The notes under the pieces were generated by a model. That model did not search any database. It was not told where the DNA came from and saw only the letters and a list, made by a program, of their open reading frames with translations. 64,000 nt of DNA from Exiguobacterium sp. BMC-KP. Its GTDB lineage: Bacteria > Bacillota > Bacilli > Exiguobacteriales > Exiguobacteriaceae. The position numbers were made by a program, and so were the translations under genes. Shown piece after piece: positions 44,357 through 53,349 of this stretch (its first letter is position 1; each line of letters starts with the position of its first letter). The stretch lies in NCBI RefSeq assembly GCF_001275385.1, contig NZ_LGIW01000015.1, positions 1,116,001 to 1,180,000 on the forward strand, in the 5' to 3' direction.

Positions 44357-45328
44357 TCACTCTTTTTCCCAGTAAACGAGCTCAGCTGAGTGAAAACGAG
44401 TCTCGCCCGCGTCGGTCTGGATCCGAATCGTTCCGGTCTCGTCAATACCAAGCAGTGTTCCAGAAGCTGTCGCTTGGCGCGTCCGTAAAGTTACGGTTTC
44501 GTTCAATCGGTCAGCAAGGTCTTCCCAATCGGCAACAAACGAACCAAATCCTAATTCAAGCCATTGTGTATAAAGCAGTTCGAACTGATTAAGGAAACGA
44601 CCGACGACTTCCGCTCGACGAAACGACTGTCCCGTCTCTTTTGCGAGGGAAGTCGCCCGATTCTCGATTCCTTCAGAGAACTGTTGATGGTGCACATTGA
44701 TGCCAATTCCAATAATGACGGAACTAATCCGATCTGCCTCGGTCTGCATCTCAGTCAAGATGCCGGCGACCTTTCGACCATGAATCAGGATGTCGTTCGG
44801 CCATTTAATAGTGACTGGTGTATCAAGAGAACGTAATGTTTTCGCCAGTGCAATACCGGCTACGAGCGTTAATTGTCCGGCTTGATGCATCGGTACATCC
44901 GGACGGACGAGTAGACTCATCGCGATACCCTTGTTCTTTGCTTCATGCCAGGTCCGTCCTAGTTGCCCTCGTCCATTCGTCTGATGATCGCAGACGACGA
45001 GGGTTCCTTCTGCTGCTTGCTGCTGCGCTTGTTCGTGTGCAATCCGCTGCGTTGTATCGAGTTCGTCAAAATGAAGGATTTGTTGACCAAGACGTGATGT
45101 CGTTAACCATTGTTCAATCGCGATTGGTGTCAATAAATCACCTTCGTCGACTAATTGATAGCCTTGTTTTTTATTGGAGATGATGTGATAGCCTTCATCC
45201 TTTAATGTTTGCATATGTTTCCAAATGGCGGTACGTGAAATATTTAGAGTCTCTGCTAATTCTTGTCCTGAATACCAAGTCCGCTTGCGTAGTGCCATCA
45301 GGATTTGTTCTCGGACTGTATGTGCCAA
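44357..45328 (-). CDS. birA: Biotin ligase and biotin operon repressor BirA
   Basis: A 323-residue bifunctional protein: an N-terminal winged helix (about 1-62, LAETLNISRTAIWKHMQTL) and a ligase core with DHQTNGRGQLGRTW near 114 (biotinyl-AMP site) and IKWPNDILIHGRKVAGIL near 180. It attaches biotin to acetyl-CoA carboxylase and, loaded with biotinyl-AMP, represses biotin genes. The start is TTG at 45328 with GGAGG seven bases upstream. It overlaps the end of cca by 31 nt. No biotin genes are in the window. Confidence 0.94.
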   Translation of the reverse strand: MAHTVREQILMALRKRTWYSGQELAETLNISRTAIWKHMQTLKDEGYHIISNKKQGYQLVDEGDLLTPIAIEQWLTTSRLGQQILHFDELDTTQRIAHEQAQQQAAEGTLVVCDHQTNGRGQLGRTWHEAKNKGIAMSLLVRPDVPMHQAGQLTLVAGIALAKTLRSLDTPVTIKWPNDILIHGRKVAGILTEMQTEADRISSVIIGIGINVHHQQFSEGIENRATSLAKETGQSFRRAEVVGRFLNQFELLYTQWLELGFGSFVADWEDLADRLNETVTLRTRQATASGTLLGIDETGTIRIQTDAGETRFHSAELVYWEKE

Positions 45329-46431
45329 CGGTTTACCTCCTCCATCAATGTGGCTTGATCATTTCGGAAAGCCTGTTCGATGACGCCGTACTCTAGATGC
45401 AACAGCGCTTCTTTGATCTGTTGTTTTCGAAGACCAAAACGAATCATATCTTTTCCGTCTACTGCAAGCTCTTTTCGTCCACGAATCGGTAAGTCCGATC
45501 GATCCGGATAATCGATTCCTGTCATTTGGCGCAGCATGTCCAGTTCCTCATCCGATAACTGATACCGATCCCAATCCGTTAAAGGACGATGGAGCAGTGG
45601 GACCAGGCGCGCAGCGAGCTGCATTTGTTGTTTCGACCGTTTCCAACGGGTTAATTGCTCACGCGTTAGACCGGCATCGAGCACAAGTGTCCAGACGGCG
45701 TCCTTTGAGACGCCTCGTAGTGATTGCTTAGCAAGAGCTTCTATAATCACTGCGTCCATCCCGGGTAGGTACTCTTCAATCCCAGTCCGTAGTATCGCGT
45801 TAAGTGCCTGCTGCTTTCCTGGTCCGAGTAATAGCTTTTCAAACTCAATCGCAATCCGCTCAATCGCAACAGCAGCTAGATGTGGGGCGAGTTCTGTAAT
45901 CGCTTGTTCAGTTGTAGGATCAAGATCGAACTCGAGTTGACTCATGAAACGAAATGCCCGCATCATGCGAAGTGCGTCCTCATTAAAGCGTTCCTTCGGC
46001 GCACCGACCGTACGGATGATCCGCTCTTTGATGTCACGTTCACCGCCAAATAAATCGACGCGCCCCGTAGGTCTAAGTGCCATTGCATTAATCGTGAAGT
46101 CACGTCGTGTCAAATCTTCTTCCAGACTTACGCCAAGCGTTACCGCATCCGGACGCCTGCGATCGCTATATGTCGCTTCCGAACGGAATGTCGTGATTTC
46201 ATACGGCACGTGGTTTAGGACGACTGTCACGGTTCCGTGCTCAAGGCCTGTCGGAATGACGACCGGGAATAAATCGATGATCTGTTCCGGTAACATTGAA
46301 CTGGCTAAGTCATAGTCTCCTGGTATTCGGTCAAGCAACATGTCACGAACGGCGCCACCCACGATGTAGGCTTCACCCCCCGCCTGTTCGATCGTTTCAA
46401 TGATGTGATGTGCGCCTTCAAGCAAGTTCAT
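45298..46431 (-). CDS. cca: CCA-adding tRNA nucleotidyltransferase
   Basis: A 377-residue class II enzyme that adds or repairs the 3' CCA of tRNAs. Motifs: YIVGGAVRDMLLDRIPGDYDLA (about 22-43) with the catalytic D-x-D, TRRDFTINAMAL near 108 and FNEDALRMMRAFRF near 148 (template-reading region). A C-terminal helical body follows. The start at 46431 overlaps the bshA stop by 14 nt. The order bshA-cca-birA-panB is the same as in B. subtilis. Confidence 0.95.
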   Translation of the reverse strand: MNLLEGAHHIIETIEQAGGEAYIVGGAVRDMLLDRIPGDYDLASSMLPEQIIDLFPVVIPTGLEHGTVTVVLNHVPYEITTFRSEATYSDRRRPDAVTLGVSLEEDLTRRDFTINAMALRPTGRVDLFGGERDIKERIIRTVGAPKERFNEDALRMMRAFRFMSQLEFDLDPTTEQAITELAPHLAAVAIERIAIEFEKLLLGPGKQQALNAILRTGIEEYLPGMDAVIIEALAKQSLRGVSKDAVWTLVLDAGLTREQLTRWKRSKQQMQLAARLVPLLHRPLTDWDRYQLSDEELDMLRQMTGIDYPDRSDLPIRGRKELAVDGKDMIRFGLRKQQIKEALLHLEYGVIEQAFRNDQATLMEEVNRWHIQSENKS

Positions 46432-47560
46432 GACGTGCACACACCCGTTCATACACTTGTTCATAGCGACGGACGATCTCATTCGAATCGAAACGACGAC
46501 GCGTATCGCGAATCCCCTCTTCTCTCATTCGTTCGCGTAACATCGGATCATCTGCAAGTTCACCGATACGCGCTGCAGCCATTTTGACATCGTAGGTCGG
46601 AACGATATACCCAGTCACCCCGTCCTGAATGACTTCTGGTAATCCACCTGCTGTCGAAACGACACTCGGGACACCAATCGCCATTGCTTCGAGAACGACA
46701 AGTCCAAACGCCTCTTTTTCAGACAACAAGACATGAATGTCGCTGATGGCGAGCAATTGCGCGACATGTTCCTGTTTACCGGCAAAGATGACCTTATCGT
46801 CAATACCAAGTTCCTTCGCACGCCGTCTCGTTTGCCCCATCTCTGGACCATCGCCGACGAGCAATAGACGCATCTTCCGATCTTTCGCTGCGATTGCGAA
46901 TGCCGCAAGTGTATCGTCGATTCGTTTGACGGGTCGGAAGTTCGAGATATGAATGACAACGACTTCATCTGACTCGATGCCGTAGTGTCGTTTCAAACGT
47001 TCGTCACGCATCGGATAATAGACACTCTCATCAATCGAGTTCGCAATGACATCGATGTCGTAGTGCGCGTTAAGCGTTGCATTCGTCTCAAGCGCTAGAC
47101 TTTCTGAGACGGCCGTAACCGCATCCGATCGTTCGATACCATACCGGATGGCCGGTTGCATCTCTAAGTCTTGTCCGATGACCGTGATGTCCGTACCATG
47201 CAACGTCGTCACGACAGCGACACCTTTTTTCTTCGCCATGTTTCGACCGAGATCAGCACAGACCGCATGCGGCACAGCATAATGGGCATGAATGACATCA
47301 AGATCGAATAGATCAATAATTTCTGCTACTTTCGATGCTAGTGTAATGTCATAAGGGGGATATTTAAAAACGGAATACTGGTTGACTTCCACCAAGTGTA
47401 CCGTGATGTTCGGGCGATATTCCGTCAGTCGAAACGGCATGCTCGACGTAATGAAGTGAACGTCATGTCCACGATCCGCCAGTTTCATACCGAGCTCCGT
47501 TGCGACGACGCCACTCCCGCCAACAGAGGGATAACAAAGGATTCCAATTGCTTTTTTCAT
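46418..47560 (-). CDS. bshA: Bacillithiol synthesis glycosyltransferase BshA
   Basis: A 380-residue GT4 glycosyltransferase that joins N-acetylglucosamine and L-malate, the first step of bacillithiol synthesis. N-terminal ILCYPSVGGSGVVATELG (7-24) binds the acceptor; the C-terminal nucleotide-sugar site includes SNFRPVKRIDD near 205 and SEKEAFGLVVLEAMAIGVPSV near 285 with the E-x7-E motif. Start ATG at 47560. In B. subtilis mgsA-bshB1 precede it; here the upstream neighbour is an unrelated divergent gene, so bshB must lie elsewhere. Confidence in BshA over other GT4 enzymes comes from sequence and context with cca. Confidence 0.93.
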   Translation of the reverse strand: MKKAIGILCYPSVGGSGVVATELGMKLADRGHDVHFITSSMPFRLTEYRPNITVHLVEVNQYSVFKYPPYDITLASKVAEIIDLFDLDVIHAHYAVPHAVCADLGRNMAKKKGVAVVTTLHGTDITVIGQDLEMQPAIRYGIERSDAVTAVSESLALETNATLNAHYDIDVIANSIDESVYYPMRDERLKRHYGIESDEVVVIHISNFRPVKRIDDTLAAFAIAAKDRKMRLLLVGDGPEMGQTRRRAKELGIDDKVIFAGKQEHVAQLLAISDIHVLLSEKEAFGLVVLEAMAIGVPSVVSTAGGLPEVIQDGVTGYIVPTYDVKMAAARIGELADDPMLRERMREEGIRDTRRRFDSNEIVRRYEQVYERVCARHELA

Positions 47561-47730
47561 GATACAACCACACTCTCTTTATGACTTCTATTCGTCTCTA
47601 TTCTAAGCAATATCGATCGGAATGACCATACTGATCACTTTTCGACTGATTTTCCGAGGAAAAGCTAGTCTTTTTCCTACCGTGCCGTTACCCTAGAGAA
47701 AGAGTCTTGATTTGAAAGGAGCATACGGAA

Positions 47731-48618
47731 ATGGCACCTCCATTCCAGTTTCCGATTCGGATCCAGAACATCCTCTGGATTCTAGTCGGATCATTCATTT
47801 TTGCTTTTGGTATTTATCATTTTAACGTTCAAAACGAATTGGCAGAGGGTGGGTTCACCGGAATCACGTTGATCTTAAAAGGTCTGTTTGGGTTATCGCC
47901 CTCCATCACGAACTTAGTGTTGAACGTTCCTCTGTTTTTCGTCAGTTATAAAATTCTTGGTCGGACGACCTTCGTCTATACGTTGATTGGGACATTCAGC
48001 TTTTCCTTTTGGTACGGACTAATCTCGAAGTATTCACCACTCGTGATTGACCTTCGAGACGATATGGTCCTCGCTGCTTTGTTCGCTGGTGTTTTCATCG
48101 GGGTCGGTCTCGGCATCATCTTCAACAACGGCGGTACGACAGGTGGTGTCGATATTATCGCGCGTCTGACGAAACGTTACTTCGGATGGTCGATTGGTCG
48201 CACGTTCTTGATCTTCGATTTCTTCGTCATCGTCGCTTCCTTGACGTATCTCGACTATAAACAGGCGATGTATACGTTACTCGCCGTCTACGTCGGTGCT
48301 CGTGTCATTGATTGGATGCAAGAAGGTACGTACGCCGGAAAAGCGGCAATGATTATCAGTGATCACCGGACGGAAATCGCGGACGGGATTCATGCAACAA
48401 TGAATCGCGGTACGACACGTCTCATTGCGAAAGGCGGTTATTCGGGACGCGACCTCGAAGTGTTATATGTCGTTGTCGCCCGCAACGAGATCAATCGCTT
48501 GAAGACACTTGTTAAAAGTGTCGATCAACATGCTTTCATTACGTTACATGATGTCTATGAAGTGACGGGAGAAGGGTTTACGTTCGATGAAAACCGGGTT
48601 CCGATCAAAGAAACCTAA
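47731..48618 (+). CDS. YitT family membrane protein (DUF161/DUF2179)
   Basis: A 295-residue protein with about five or six membrane segments (residues 15-180) and a C-terminal cytoplasmic DUF2179 domain (about 215-280, IADGIHATMNRGTTRLIAKGGYSG). Family landmarks: AEGGFTGITLILKGLFGLSP near 38 and FNNGGTTGGVDIIARL near 131. Function is unknown, though some relatives bind nucleotides through DUF2179. GAAAGGAG lies before the ATG. Divergent from bshA and monocistronic. Confidence 0.85.
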   Translation: MAPPFQFPIRIQNILWILVGSFIFAFGIYHFNVQNELAEGGFTGITLILKGLFGLSPSITNLVLNVPLFFVSYKILGRTTFVYTLIGTFSFSFWYGLISKYSPLVIDLRDDMVLAALFAGVFIGVGLGIIFNNGGTTGGVDIIARLTKRYFGWSIGRTFLIFDFFVIVASLTYLDYKQAMYTLLAVYVGARVIDWMQEGTYAGKAAMIISDHRTEIADGIHATMNRGTTRLIAKGGYSGRDLEVLYVVVARNEINRLKTLVKSVDQHAFITLHDVYEVTGEGFTFDENRVPIKET

Positions 48619-48623
48619 GTAGA

Positions 48624-48664
48624 CAAAAACACGGATTGCTCGTTTGAGCAATCCGTGTTTTTTA
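48624..48664 (+). terminator. Bidirectional terminator
   Basis: AAACACGGATTGCTC, loop GTTT, GAGCAATCCGTGTTT with a T run on the plus strand and an A run before, between the convergent yitT-like and protease genes. Confidence 0.9.
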
Positions 48665-48665
48665 C

Positions 48666-49346
48666 TTAATCATCACTTGACGGGTTAAAAACGATCAATG
48701 CAAGACGAAGGAATTCGGCAACGGCAACAAGTGTTGCAGCTACATACGTCCAAGCCGCTGCATTTAAGACACGGCGTGAACCACGCTCTTCTTCCGCATC
48801 GATGATTCCGTGTTCCGTCAACTGTGCCATTGCTCGGTTTGAGGCATCAAACTCGACCGGTAACGTGACGAGTTGGAAAATGACGGCACCAAGCATCAGG
48901 ACGACACCAAGCATCGCTAGACCACTCAACCCAGCAAATAGACCAACCAACAACAGCGGGAACGATAAATTCGACGTGATCGACGCGACAGGCGCAATCC
49001 GGTGACGGACACGCATCATGTTATAATCCGTCGCATCTTGAATGACGTGACCGATTTCGTGTGCTGCAATCGAGACAGCTGAGACCGTCGAACCGTAGTA
49101 AACGTCTTCAGACAAACGAACGACTTTGTTCGTCGGATCATAATGATCGGACATCGTTCCACCGATCGGCTCGAGTCGAACGTTCGTGATTCCGTTTTGC
49201 TTCATGATGAAGTCTGCAACCTGCGCTCCCGTCACCCCACTCTGAATCGGAACATCTTGATACTTTTTATACGTACTCCGCACGCGCATCTGAGCCCAAA
49301 TCGGGACGATGATGATGATCGCGAGATAGATCAAATAGTTTGCCAC
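48666..49346 (-). CDS. YugP-like membrane zinc metallopeptidase
   Basis: A 226-residue protein with an N-terminal membrane segment and two or three more in the C-terminal half. The zinc protease motif HEIGHVIQD sits near 96, preceded by VRLSEDVYYGSTVSAVSIAA; this is the DUF2268/neutral zinc metallopeptidase (YugP) arrangement. N-terminal YLIYLAIIIIVPIWAQMRVRSTYKKY is characteristic. The start is GTG with AAAGGA upstream. Substrate unknown. It lies between the yitT-like gene and ypjA. Confidence 0.85.
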   Translation of the reverse strand: MANYLIYLAIIIIVPIWAQMRVRSTYKKYQDVPIQSGVTGAQVADFIMKQNGITNVRLEPIGGTMSDHYDPTNKVVRLSEDVYYGSTVSAVSIAAHEIGHVIQDATDYNMMRVRHRIAPVASITSNLSFPLLLVGLFAGLSGLAMLGVVLMLGAVIFQLVTLPVEFDASNRAMAQLTEHGIIDAEEERGSRRVLNAAAWTYVAATLVAVAEFLRLALIVFNPSSDD

Positions 49347-49391
49347 GAGACATCGTTCCTTTCTTTTTTTGATTATAGGTCTATTTTATGT

Positions 49392-49994
49392 TCAAGTGAT
49401 CTTATTGTCAATTGAATCGCGCACGACAAGGAGATATCCCATCAAAAGACATAATCCCGTCAACCAGAAGGAACCATATCCGATCCACTGGATATGTTCA
49501 GCGAGTGCCGGGTAACGTGGCCATTGCCCGAGGACATAATCGACAACGTCGTTATGAATGACCCAAATCGCGACAAGAACGAGTTCCTTTACACGAAACG
49601 TCATTAGTGGACTATACAGTAACGCTTGGAAAGCCATCGCCCCGTGTGACACCATCAACATCAGTGCCATCGCTGTTAAGAACGAATCTTCTGTTCCGAG
49701 CTGATTCAACATCAAGGCATTCATAACGACTGCCCAAACCCCGTATTTGATCAATGTCACGAAGGCAAGTGCTTCAATCAATCGAGAACGTCGTCCAAAG
49801 ATCCAGAGAAAGACAATGATCGTAAAGAACAGTGATGCTGTTGGGCTATCTGGTATGAACGGATAATAGTACCACTTCGATGTCGCAAGTTGTGGTTCGT
49901 ACCAGTAGTAACCGTATAAAGTGCCTGCTAAGTTGATCAATCCGACGACCCAGAGCACCGCTTTATGACGGAGTAACATAAGTAATCCTTGCAA
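49392..49994 (-). CDS. YpjA-like DUF1405 membrane protein
   Basis: A 200-residue membrane protein with about six hydrophobic segments, of the DUF1405/YpjA family usually found after qcrC in Bacilli. Typical blocks: GTLYGYYWYEPQLATSKWYYYPFIPDSPTASLF (in two parts) and VIHNDVVDYVLG. TTG at 49994 is chosen because GAGGTGA lies just upstream; GTG at 50003 overlaps that site and ATG at 49979 with AAGGA is an alternative. Function is unknown; linkage to the quinol oxidase suggests a respiratory or membrane role. Confidence 0.75.
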   Translation of the reverse strand: MQGLLMLLRHKAVLWVVGLINLAGTLYGYYWYEPQLATSKWYYYPFIPDSPTASLFFTIIVFLWIFGRRSRLIEALAFVTLIKYGVWAVVMNALMLNQLGTEDSFLTAMALMLMVSHGAMAFQALLYSPLMTFRVKELVLVAIWVIHNDVVDYVLGQWPRYPALAEHIQWIGYGSFWLTGLCLLMGYLLVVRDSIDNKIT

Positions 49995-50011
49995 TCGTTT
50001 CACCTCATCAT

Positions 50012-50050
50012 CGACAAAAGCCGGAGGATTGCTCCCCCGGCTTTTGGCTT
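50012..50050 (-). terminator. Terminator between qcrC and ypjA
   Basis: AAAAGCCGG / CCGGCTTTT stem with inner GGGA/TCC pairing directly at the qcrC stop, followed by TTTTGTC. Probably partial, allowing some ypjA expression. Confidence 0.72.
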
Positions 50051-50840
50051 ATTTATTATTTTCGCCGCCTTCACCGTATGAAGCGATGAATTTCGCAAGT
50101 TCCTTATGATCCGCATCTGATCCTTTGAACTGACCAGCAGGCATCGAACCGACACCTTTGACTGCAATATCATAAATCTCTTTTTCTGTCTTTTTCGTAC
50201 CGACGAGCGCTGGAGCTGCTGCGCCACCCTCGAGGTTCTTACCATGACAGTTGACACATGACTGGTTCGAATAAATTTCGTATCCTTTTGCCGATGTATC
50301 AATTTTCGGTCCTTCGTCCATCGTCAACTCACCTTGTTTGTGGATTGTATCCCAGTGAGTCGTTTGAACAGATTCCCACGTCAAGAAGACGATCGAGACG
50401 ACTGCAAGGAGCATCATGCTGACTGCGATCGGACGTTTCGCTGGACGACGTTCAAGACCTTGGTCGAGCCATGGCGCGACGAGAAGTGCTGTGAACGCAA
50501 GACCTGGAAGAATGACCGTACCCATCAAGATGTATGGACCTGCAGCAAATTGGTATTTCAAGAGCTGATAGAGGAATAGGAAGTACCAGTCCGGAAGTGG
50601 AATGTACGACGTATTCGTCGGATCGGCAATGTTTTGAAGTGGTGCTGCTTCTACGATTGTCAGTGTCATGAAGCCGATCAAGAAGACCGCTCCAACCATC
50701 CATTCGCGAAGTAAGAAGTTTGGCCAGAACGCTTCCGTTCGACCTGGATATTCCGAATAGTCTTTCGACTTGTTCGGCATCCGGTTGTTGATCGACACCC
50801 GTGAATCGGTGACGAATTTCATTCCTTTACCACGATGCAT
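50049..50840 (-). CDS. qcrC: Menaquinol:cytochrome c reductase subunit QcrC (cytochrome b/c)
   Basis: A 263-residue subunit that fuses the C-terminal half of cytochrome b (subunit IV-like, about 35-150, PLPDWYFLFLYQLLKY) to a membrane-tethered cytochrome c domain with one heme site CVNCHG near 197 and a methionine ligand in VGSMPAGQF near 232. It acts in the membrane, passing electrons from menaquinol to cytochrome c. The ATG has GGGGGAG upstream. It is the third gene of qcrA-qcrB-qcrC. Confidence 0.95.
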   Translation of the reverse strand: MHRGKGMKFVTDSRVSINNRMPNKSKDYSEYPGRTEAFWPNFLLREWMVGAVFLIGFMTLTIVEAAPLQNIADPTNTSYIPLPDWYFLFLYQLLKYQFAAGPYILMGTVILPGLAFTALLVAPWLDQGLERRPAKRPIAVSMMLLAVVSIVFLTWESVQTTHWDTIHKQGELTMDEGPKIDTSAKGYEIYSNQSCVNCHGKNLEGGAAAPALVGTKKTEKEIYDIAVKGVGSMPAGQFKGSDADHKELAKFIASYGEGGENNK

Positions 50841-50880
50841 CGTGTTCTCCCCCTTTTTTGTTGTCTAGATGATAGTCGGT

Positions 50881-51552
50881 TTAAAGTGGTCCAGAGATCC
50901 CTTGTTTACGGATCATCATGAAGTGGGCCCCGAGCAAGACGAACAATGCTGCAGGAAGGAAGAAGACGTGAATCGCAAAGAATCGAGCGATTGTACTTGC
51001 GCCGACGATTTCTCCACCCGCAAGGAGGGTCTTCGCGATACCACCGATGACCGGAATACTTTCAGCAATCTGAATTGTAACTTTCGTTGCGAACAAGGCT
51101 TTCATGTCCCAAGGCAATAGGTATCCTGTCAGACCGAGAGCTAAGACGACGAAGAACAAGAGTACTCCGACAACCCAGTTCAATTCACGTGGTTTTTTGT
51201 ATGAACCAGTGAAGAAGACACGTAATGTATGTAAGAACAACATTACGATAACAACAGATGCGCCCCAGTGGTGCATACCACGAACAATTTGTCCGTGCGC
51301 GACTTCGTTTTGAAGATAATAGACGGACGCGTGTGCGTTGATGATGTCCGGTACATAATACATCGTCAAGAACATCCCCGAAAGAATCTGGATGACGATC
51401 GTAAAGAACGTCAATCCGCCAAAACAATAAACGAAAGCTGAAAAGTTATGTGCCGGGTTGACGTGCTCCGGTACTTCATGATCGGCGATGTCTCGCCAGA
51501 GCGGCGTAATGTCAACGCGCTCATCAATCCAATCATAGATTTTTTGCATCAT
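50881..51552 (-). CDS. qcrB: Menaquinol:cytochrome c reductase cytochrome b subunit QcrB
   Basis: A 223-residue cytochrome b6-like subunit with four membrane helices. Heme-ligating histidines are in RGMHHWGASVVIVMLFLHTLRVF (about 91-113) and AIHVFFLPAALFVLLGAHFMM (about 192-212). A cysteine near the N-terminus (VYCFGG) matches the covalent heme c-type attachment known in the b6 subgroup. It forms the quinol site with QcrC. It begins 3 nt after the qcrA stop; GAGGTG lies upstream. Confidence 0.96.
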   Translation of the reverse strand: MMQKIYDWIDERVDITPLWRDIADHEVPEHVNPAHNFSAFVYCFGGLTFFTIVIQILSGMFLTMYYVPDIINAHASVYYLQNEVAHGQIVRGMHHWGASVVIVMLFLHTLRVFFTGSYKKPRELNWVVGVLLFFVVLALGLTGYLLPWDMKALFATKVTIQIAESIPVIGGIAKTLLAGGEIVGASTIARFFAIHVFFLPAALFVLLGAHFMMIRKQGISGPL

Positions 51553-51555
51553 CGC

Positions 51556-52062
51556 TTACGCACCTCTTTCGACTGGTTTACCAAGATAGAGGTAACCATC
51601 TTTCTGTTGCATTTCATACTCATCGAGTGGTTTCGTTGGAGGCGTACCAGGTACGTTCGTGCCATCCTTCGTATACCGTCCGAAGTGACATGGGCAATAG
51701 AATTGCTCCGGGTGCGTTGGATCTGCGCCGAAGCTGACTTGGCAACCTAAGTGTTTACAAATCGGTGAAAGAGCAAGAATTTCTCCCTTATCATCTTTGA
51801 ACACCCAGGCAGACAATGTTTCTTCGAACTCATACCACGCATCTTGCGTTTGTTTCTTGAAGTCGACCCGTTTTGGTTCTGTCGTGATATCCGACAACTT
51901 CATTACTTTTACTTTATCGCCTGCTCCTGATTTCTTCAGGACTGGATCAACTGCGAAGTTGACCATCGGCATGACCATTGTCGCCGCCATGAAACCGCCG
52001 ACGCCTGTCAATGTATACGTCAAGAATTGACGACGTGTTACGTTAGACCCGTTTTGAGCCAT
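51556..52062 (-). CDS. qcrA: Rieske iron-sulfur subunit QcrA
   Basis: A 168-residue Rieske protein. Residues 9-35 form a twin-arginine-type signal anchor (TRRQFLTYTLTGVGGF). The 2Fe-2S cluster motifs are CKHLGC at 102-107 and CPCHFG at 123-128. It takes electrons from menaquinol outside the membrane. The ATG at 52062 has AAGGGGGG upstream. It is the first gene of the qcr operon, with a clear promoter 71 nt before it. Confidence 0.95.
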   Translation of the reverse strand: MAQNGSNVTRRQFLTYTLTGVGGFMAATMVMPMVNFAVDPVLKKSGAGDKVKVMKLSDITTEPKRVDFKKQTQDAWYEFEETLSAWVFKDDKGEILALSPICKHLGCQVSFGADPTHPEQFYCPCHFGRYTKDGTNVPGTPPTKPLDEYEMQQKDGYLYLGKPVERGA

Positions 52063-52132
52063 CTCGATCCCCCCTTGTGATGTACGCTGTGCCCCAAGAC
52101 GACAGTACTTCACACAAATTTCTCACATGGTA

Positions 52133-52161
52133 ATAGTATCTTAATAAAATCATTGCGTCAA
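52133..52161 (-). promoter_or_regulatory. Promoter of qcrABC
   Basis: TTGACG (52156-52161), 17 nt, TACTAT (52133-52138) on the minus strand. The leader of about 65 nt contains repeated TGTGA sequences but no clear Rex or FNR palindrome. Confidence 0.75.
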
Positions 52162-52166
52162 CCGCT

Positions 52167-52607
52167 TCATAGCGCGGTCCAACGGTTTCCTAACTGTTCG
52201 AGAACTTGTCCAACAAAATTCCCGACCATCTGACCTTGTTGGTCACGACTCATCGTCTCAAGAGCTAGACGTGGCACGTAGATAATCTCTTCGGCGGCAG
52301 TCTCCTTCCACCTTAAATCAGCGGTGATGAAGGTGATGAAACGGAATTGCCCGGAAGCAGCCGCTTGACGCCATCCTTCCAACTGTCCGATCGATGGTGT
52401 ATCGATGTATGTCATGGCAGGTAAGAGCAATGCCCGTCCGGATAGCTGACGTTCAACTTCGGACGCCACCGTCAATGTCATGTCTGCGCATTCTGCGTAA
52501 GCATGCATCGCCTCATCGAAACCGATCGGAAGCAAAGGCACGATCAGCGTATCGATATACGCTTGTTCGCTTCGTGTCCGCTGTACGTCGGATGGTTTGA
52601 AACGCAA
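52167..52607 (-). CDS. YpiF-like DUF2487 protein
   Basis: A 146-residue soluble protein of the YpiF/DUF2487 family, recognised by the start MRFKPSDV, the middle RALLLPAMTYIDT and position just upstream of qcrA. Function unknown; possibly linked to assembly or regulation of the quinol complex. The start is TTG at 52607 with AAGGGGG seven bases upstream. A candidate -10 TATGAT lies about 50 nt upstream. Confidence 0.75.
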   Translation of the reverse strand: MRFKPSDVQRTRSEQAYIDTLIVPLLPIGFDEAMHAYAECADMTLTVASEVERQLSGRALLLPAMTYIDTPSIGQLEGWRQAAASGQFRFITFITADLRWKETAAEEIIYVPRLALETMSRDQQGQMVGNFVGQVLEQLGNRWTAL

Positions 52608-52744
52608 GTCATTTCCCCCTTTCTTTCGTACTTACAATTCGTCACATTTAATGTATCATATCCGCATTTCCTCCTGCTGTCTTAATGTGAACGTTTTATG
52701 AAATTCCGGTCTATTTTTCTTCATATTTTGCACAAATCTTCACA

Positions 52745-52787
52745 TACAAAAAGGACCTTATCACCTTCAAGAGGTGATAAGGTCCTA
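52745..52787 (-). terminator. Terminator after ypiB
   Basis: A 15-bp perfect stem AGGACCTTATCACCT / AGGTGATAAGGTCCT with a 5-nt loop, followed by TTTTTG on the minus strand. The rest of the 183-nt gap to ypiF shows only promoter-like sequence. Confidence 0.9.
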
Positions 52788-52790
52788 CTG

Positions 52791-53321
52791 TTAAGGTAGT
52801 TGACTTCGAACGAGTCGTAACTGTTCGGAAAGGGAGTGGAAACGGTGTTGATCGCGTGCATCGAGTGCTTCATCAATCAAGCGGACCAATCGTTCTTCTT
52901 CTTGTCGATTGACCGTGACCGCGATGAAATGCGTCGCTTCATCTGCTAAGCGCGGTTCAACAGCAACTTCTGGACGAAATGGATTCTCTTCGAGGAGAGA
53001 CAGATACTCATCATCCATCATCATACCTTGGAAATTTAACTCAATATAAATTTCTTCTGAAGTCAGACGAATATCATGATAGGCTTTTTCTGGGTCTAGC
53101 GTCGTGACATCTCCTTTTTTGAAGAGAAACGGTTCTGCATCGAATCCATATGTCGTCATGATGATGGCTTTCGGAGCGAACGTTGCATTTTGAACGAAGT
53201 GAACCTGTTCGAGTTTTGCCTCATTACGCAACCAGTAATCAATGATCCATTTCGCTTCCCGTCGCTTTAACGTGTAATAGGTCAAGATGCGGCGTAAGAA
53301 TCGCTGCTTTCTCTCTATCAT
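52791..53321 (-). CDS. YpiB-like UPF0302/IDEAL-domain protein
   Basis: A 176-residue protein of the UPF0302/YpiB family. The N-terminal domain (IERKQRFLRRILTYYTLKRREAKWIIDYWL) and central AYHDIRLTSEEIYIELNFQG match, and the C-terminus carries an IDEAL domain (VRLIDEALDARDQHRFHSLSEQL), a short helical hairpin. Function is not established. The ATG at 53321 is chosen from family alignment; AGGGAG lies 10 nt upstream. It follows ypiA by 28 nt, as in B. subtilis. Confidence 0.82.
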   Translation of the reverse strand: MIERKQRFLRRILTYYTLKRREAKWIIDYWLRNEAKLEQVHFVQNATFAPKAIIMTTYGFDAEPFLFKKGDVTTLDPEKAYHDIRLTSEEIYIELNFQGMMMDDEYLSLLEENPFRPEVAVEPRLADEATHFIAVTVNRQEEERLVRLIDEALDARDQHRFHSLSEQLRLVRSQLP

Positions 53322-53349
53322 CTCAATCCTACTCCCTTCTCCCGTGAAG

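Noticed and set aside
44122-44451. 109-codon minus-strand frame upstream of panB
   Set aside because: It spans the birA end, the promoter and the leader hairpins and has no ribosome site; the region is better explained as structured leader.
52080-52132. Rex or FNR operator in the qcrA leader
   Set aside because: TGTGA sequences occur as direct repeats, not as the palindrome TTGTGAA-N4-TTCACAA or TGTGA-N6-TCACA.
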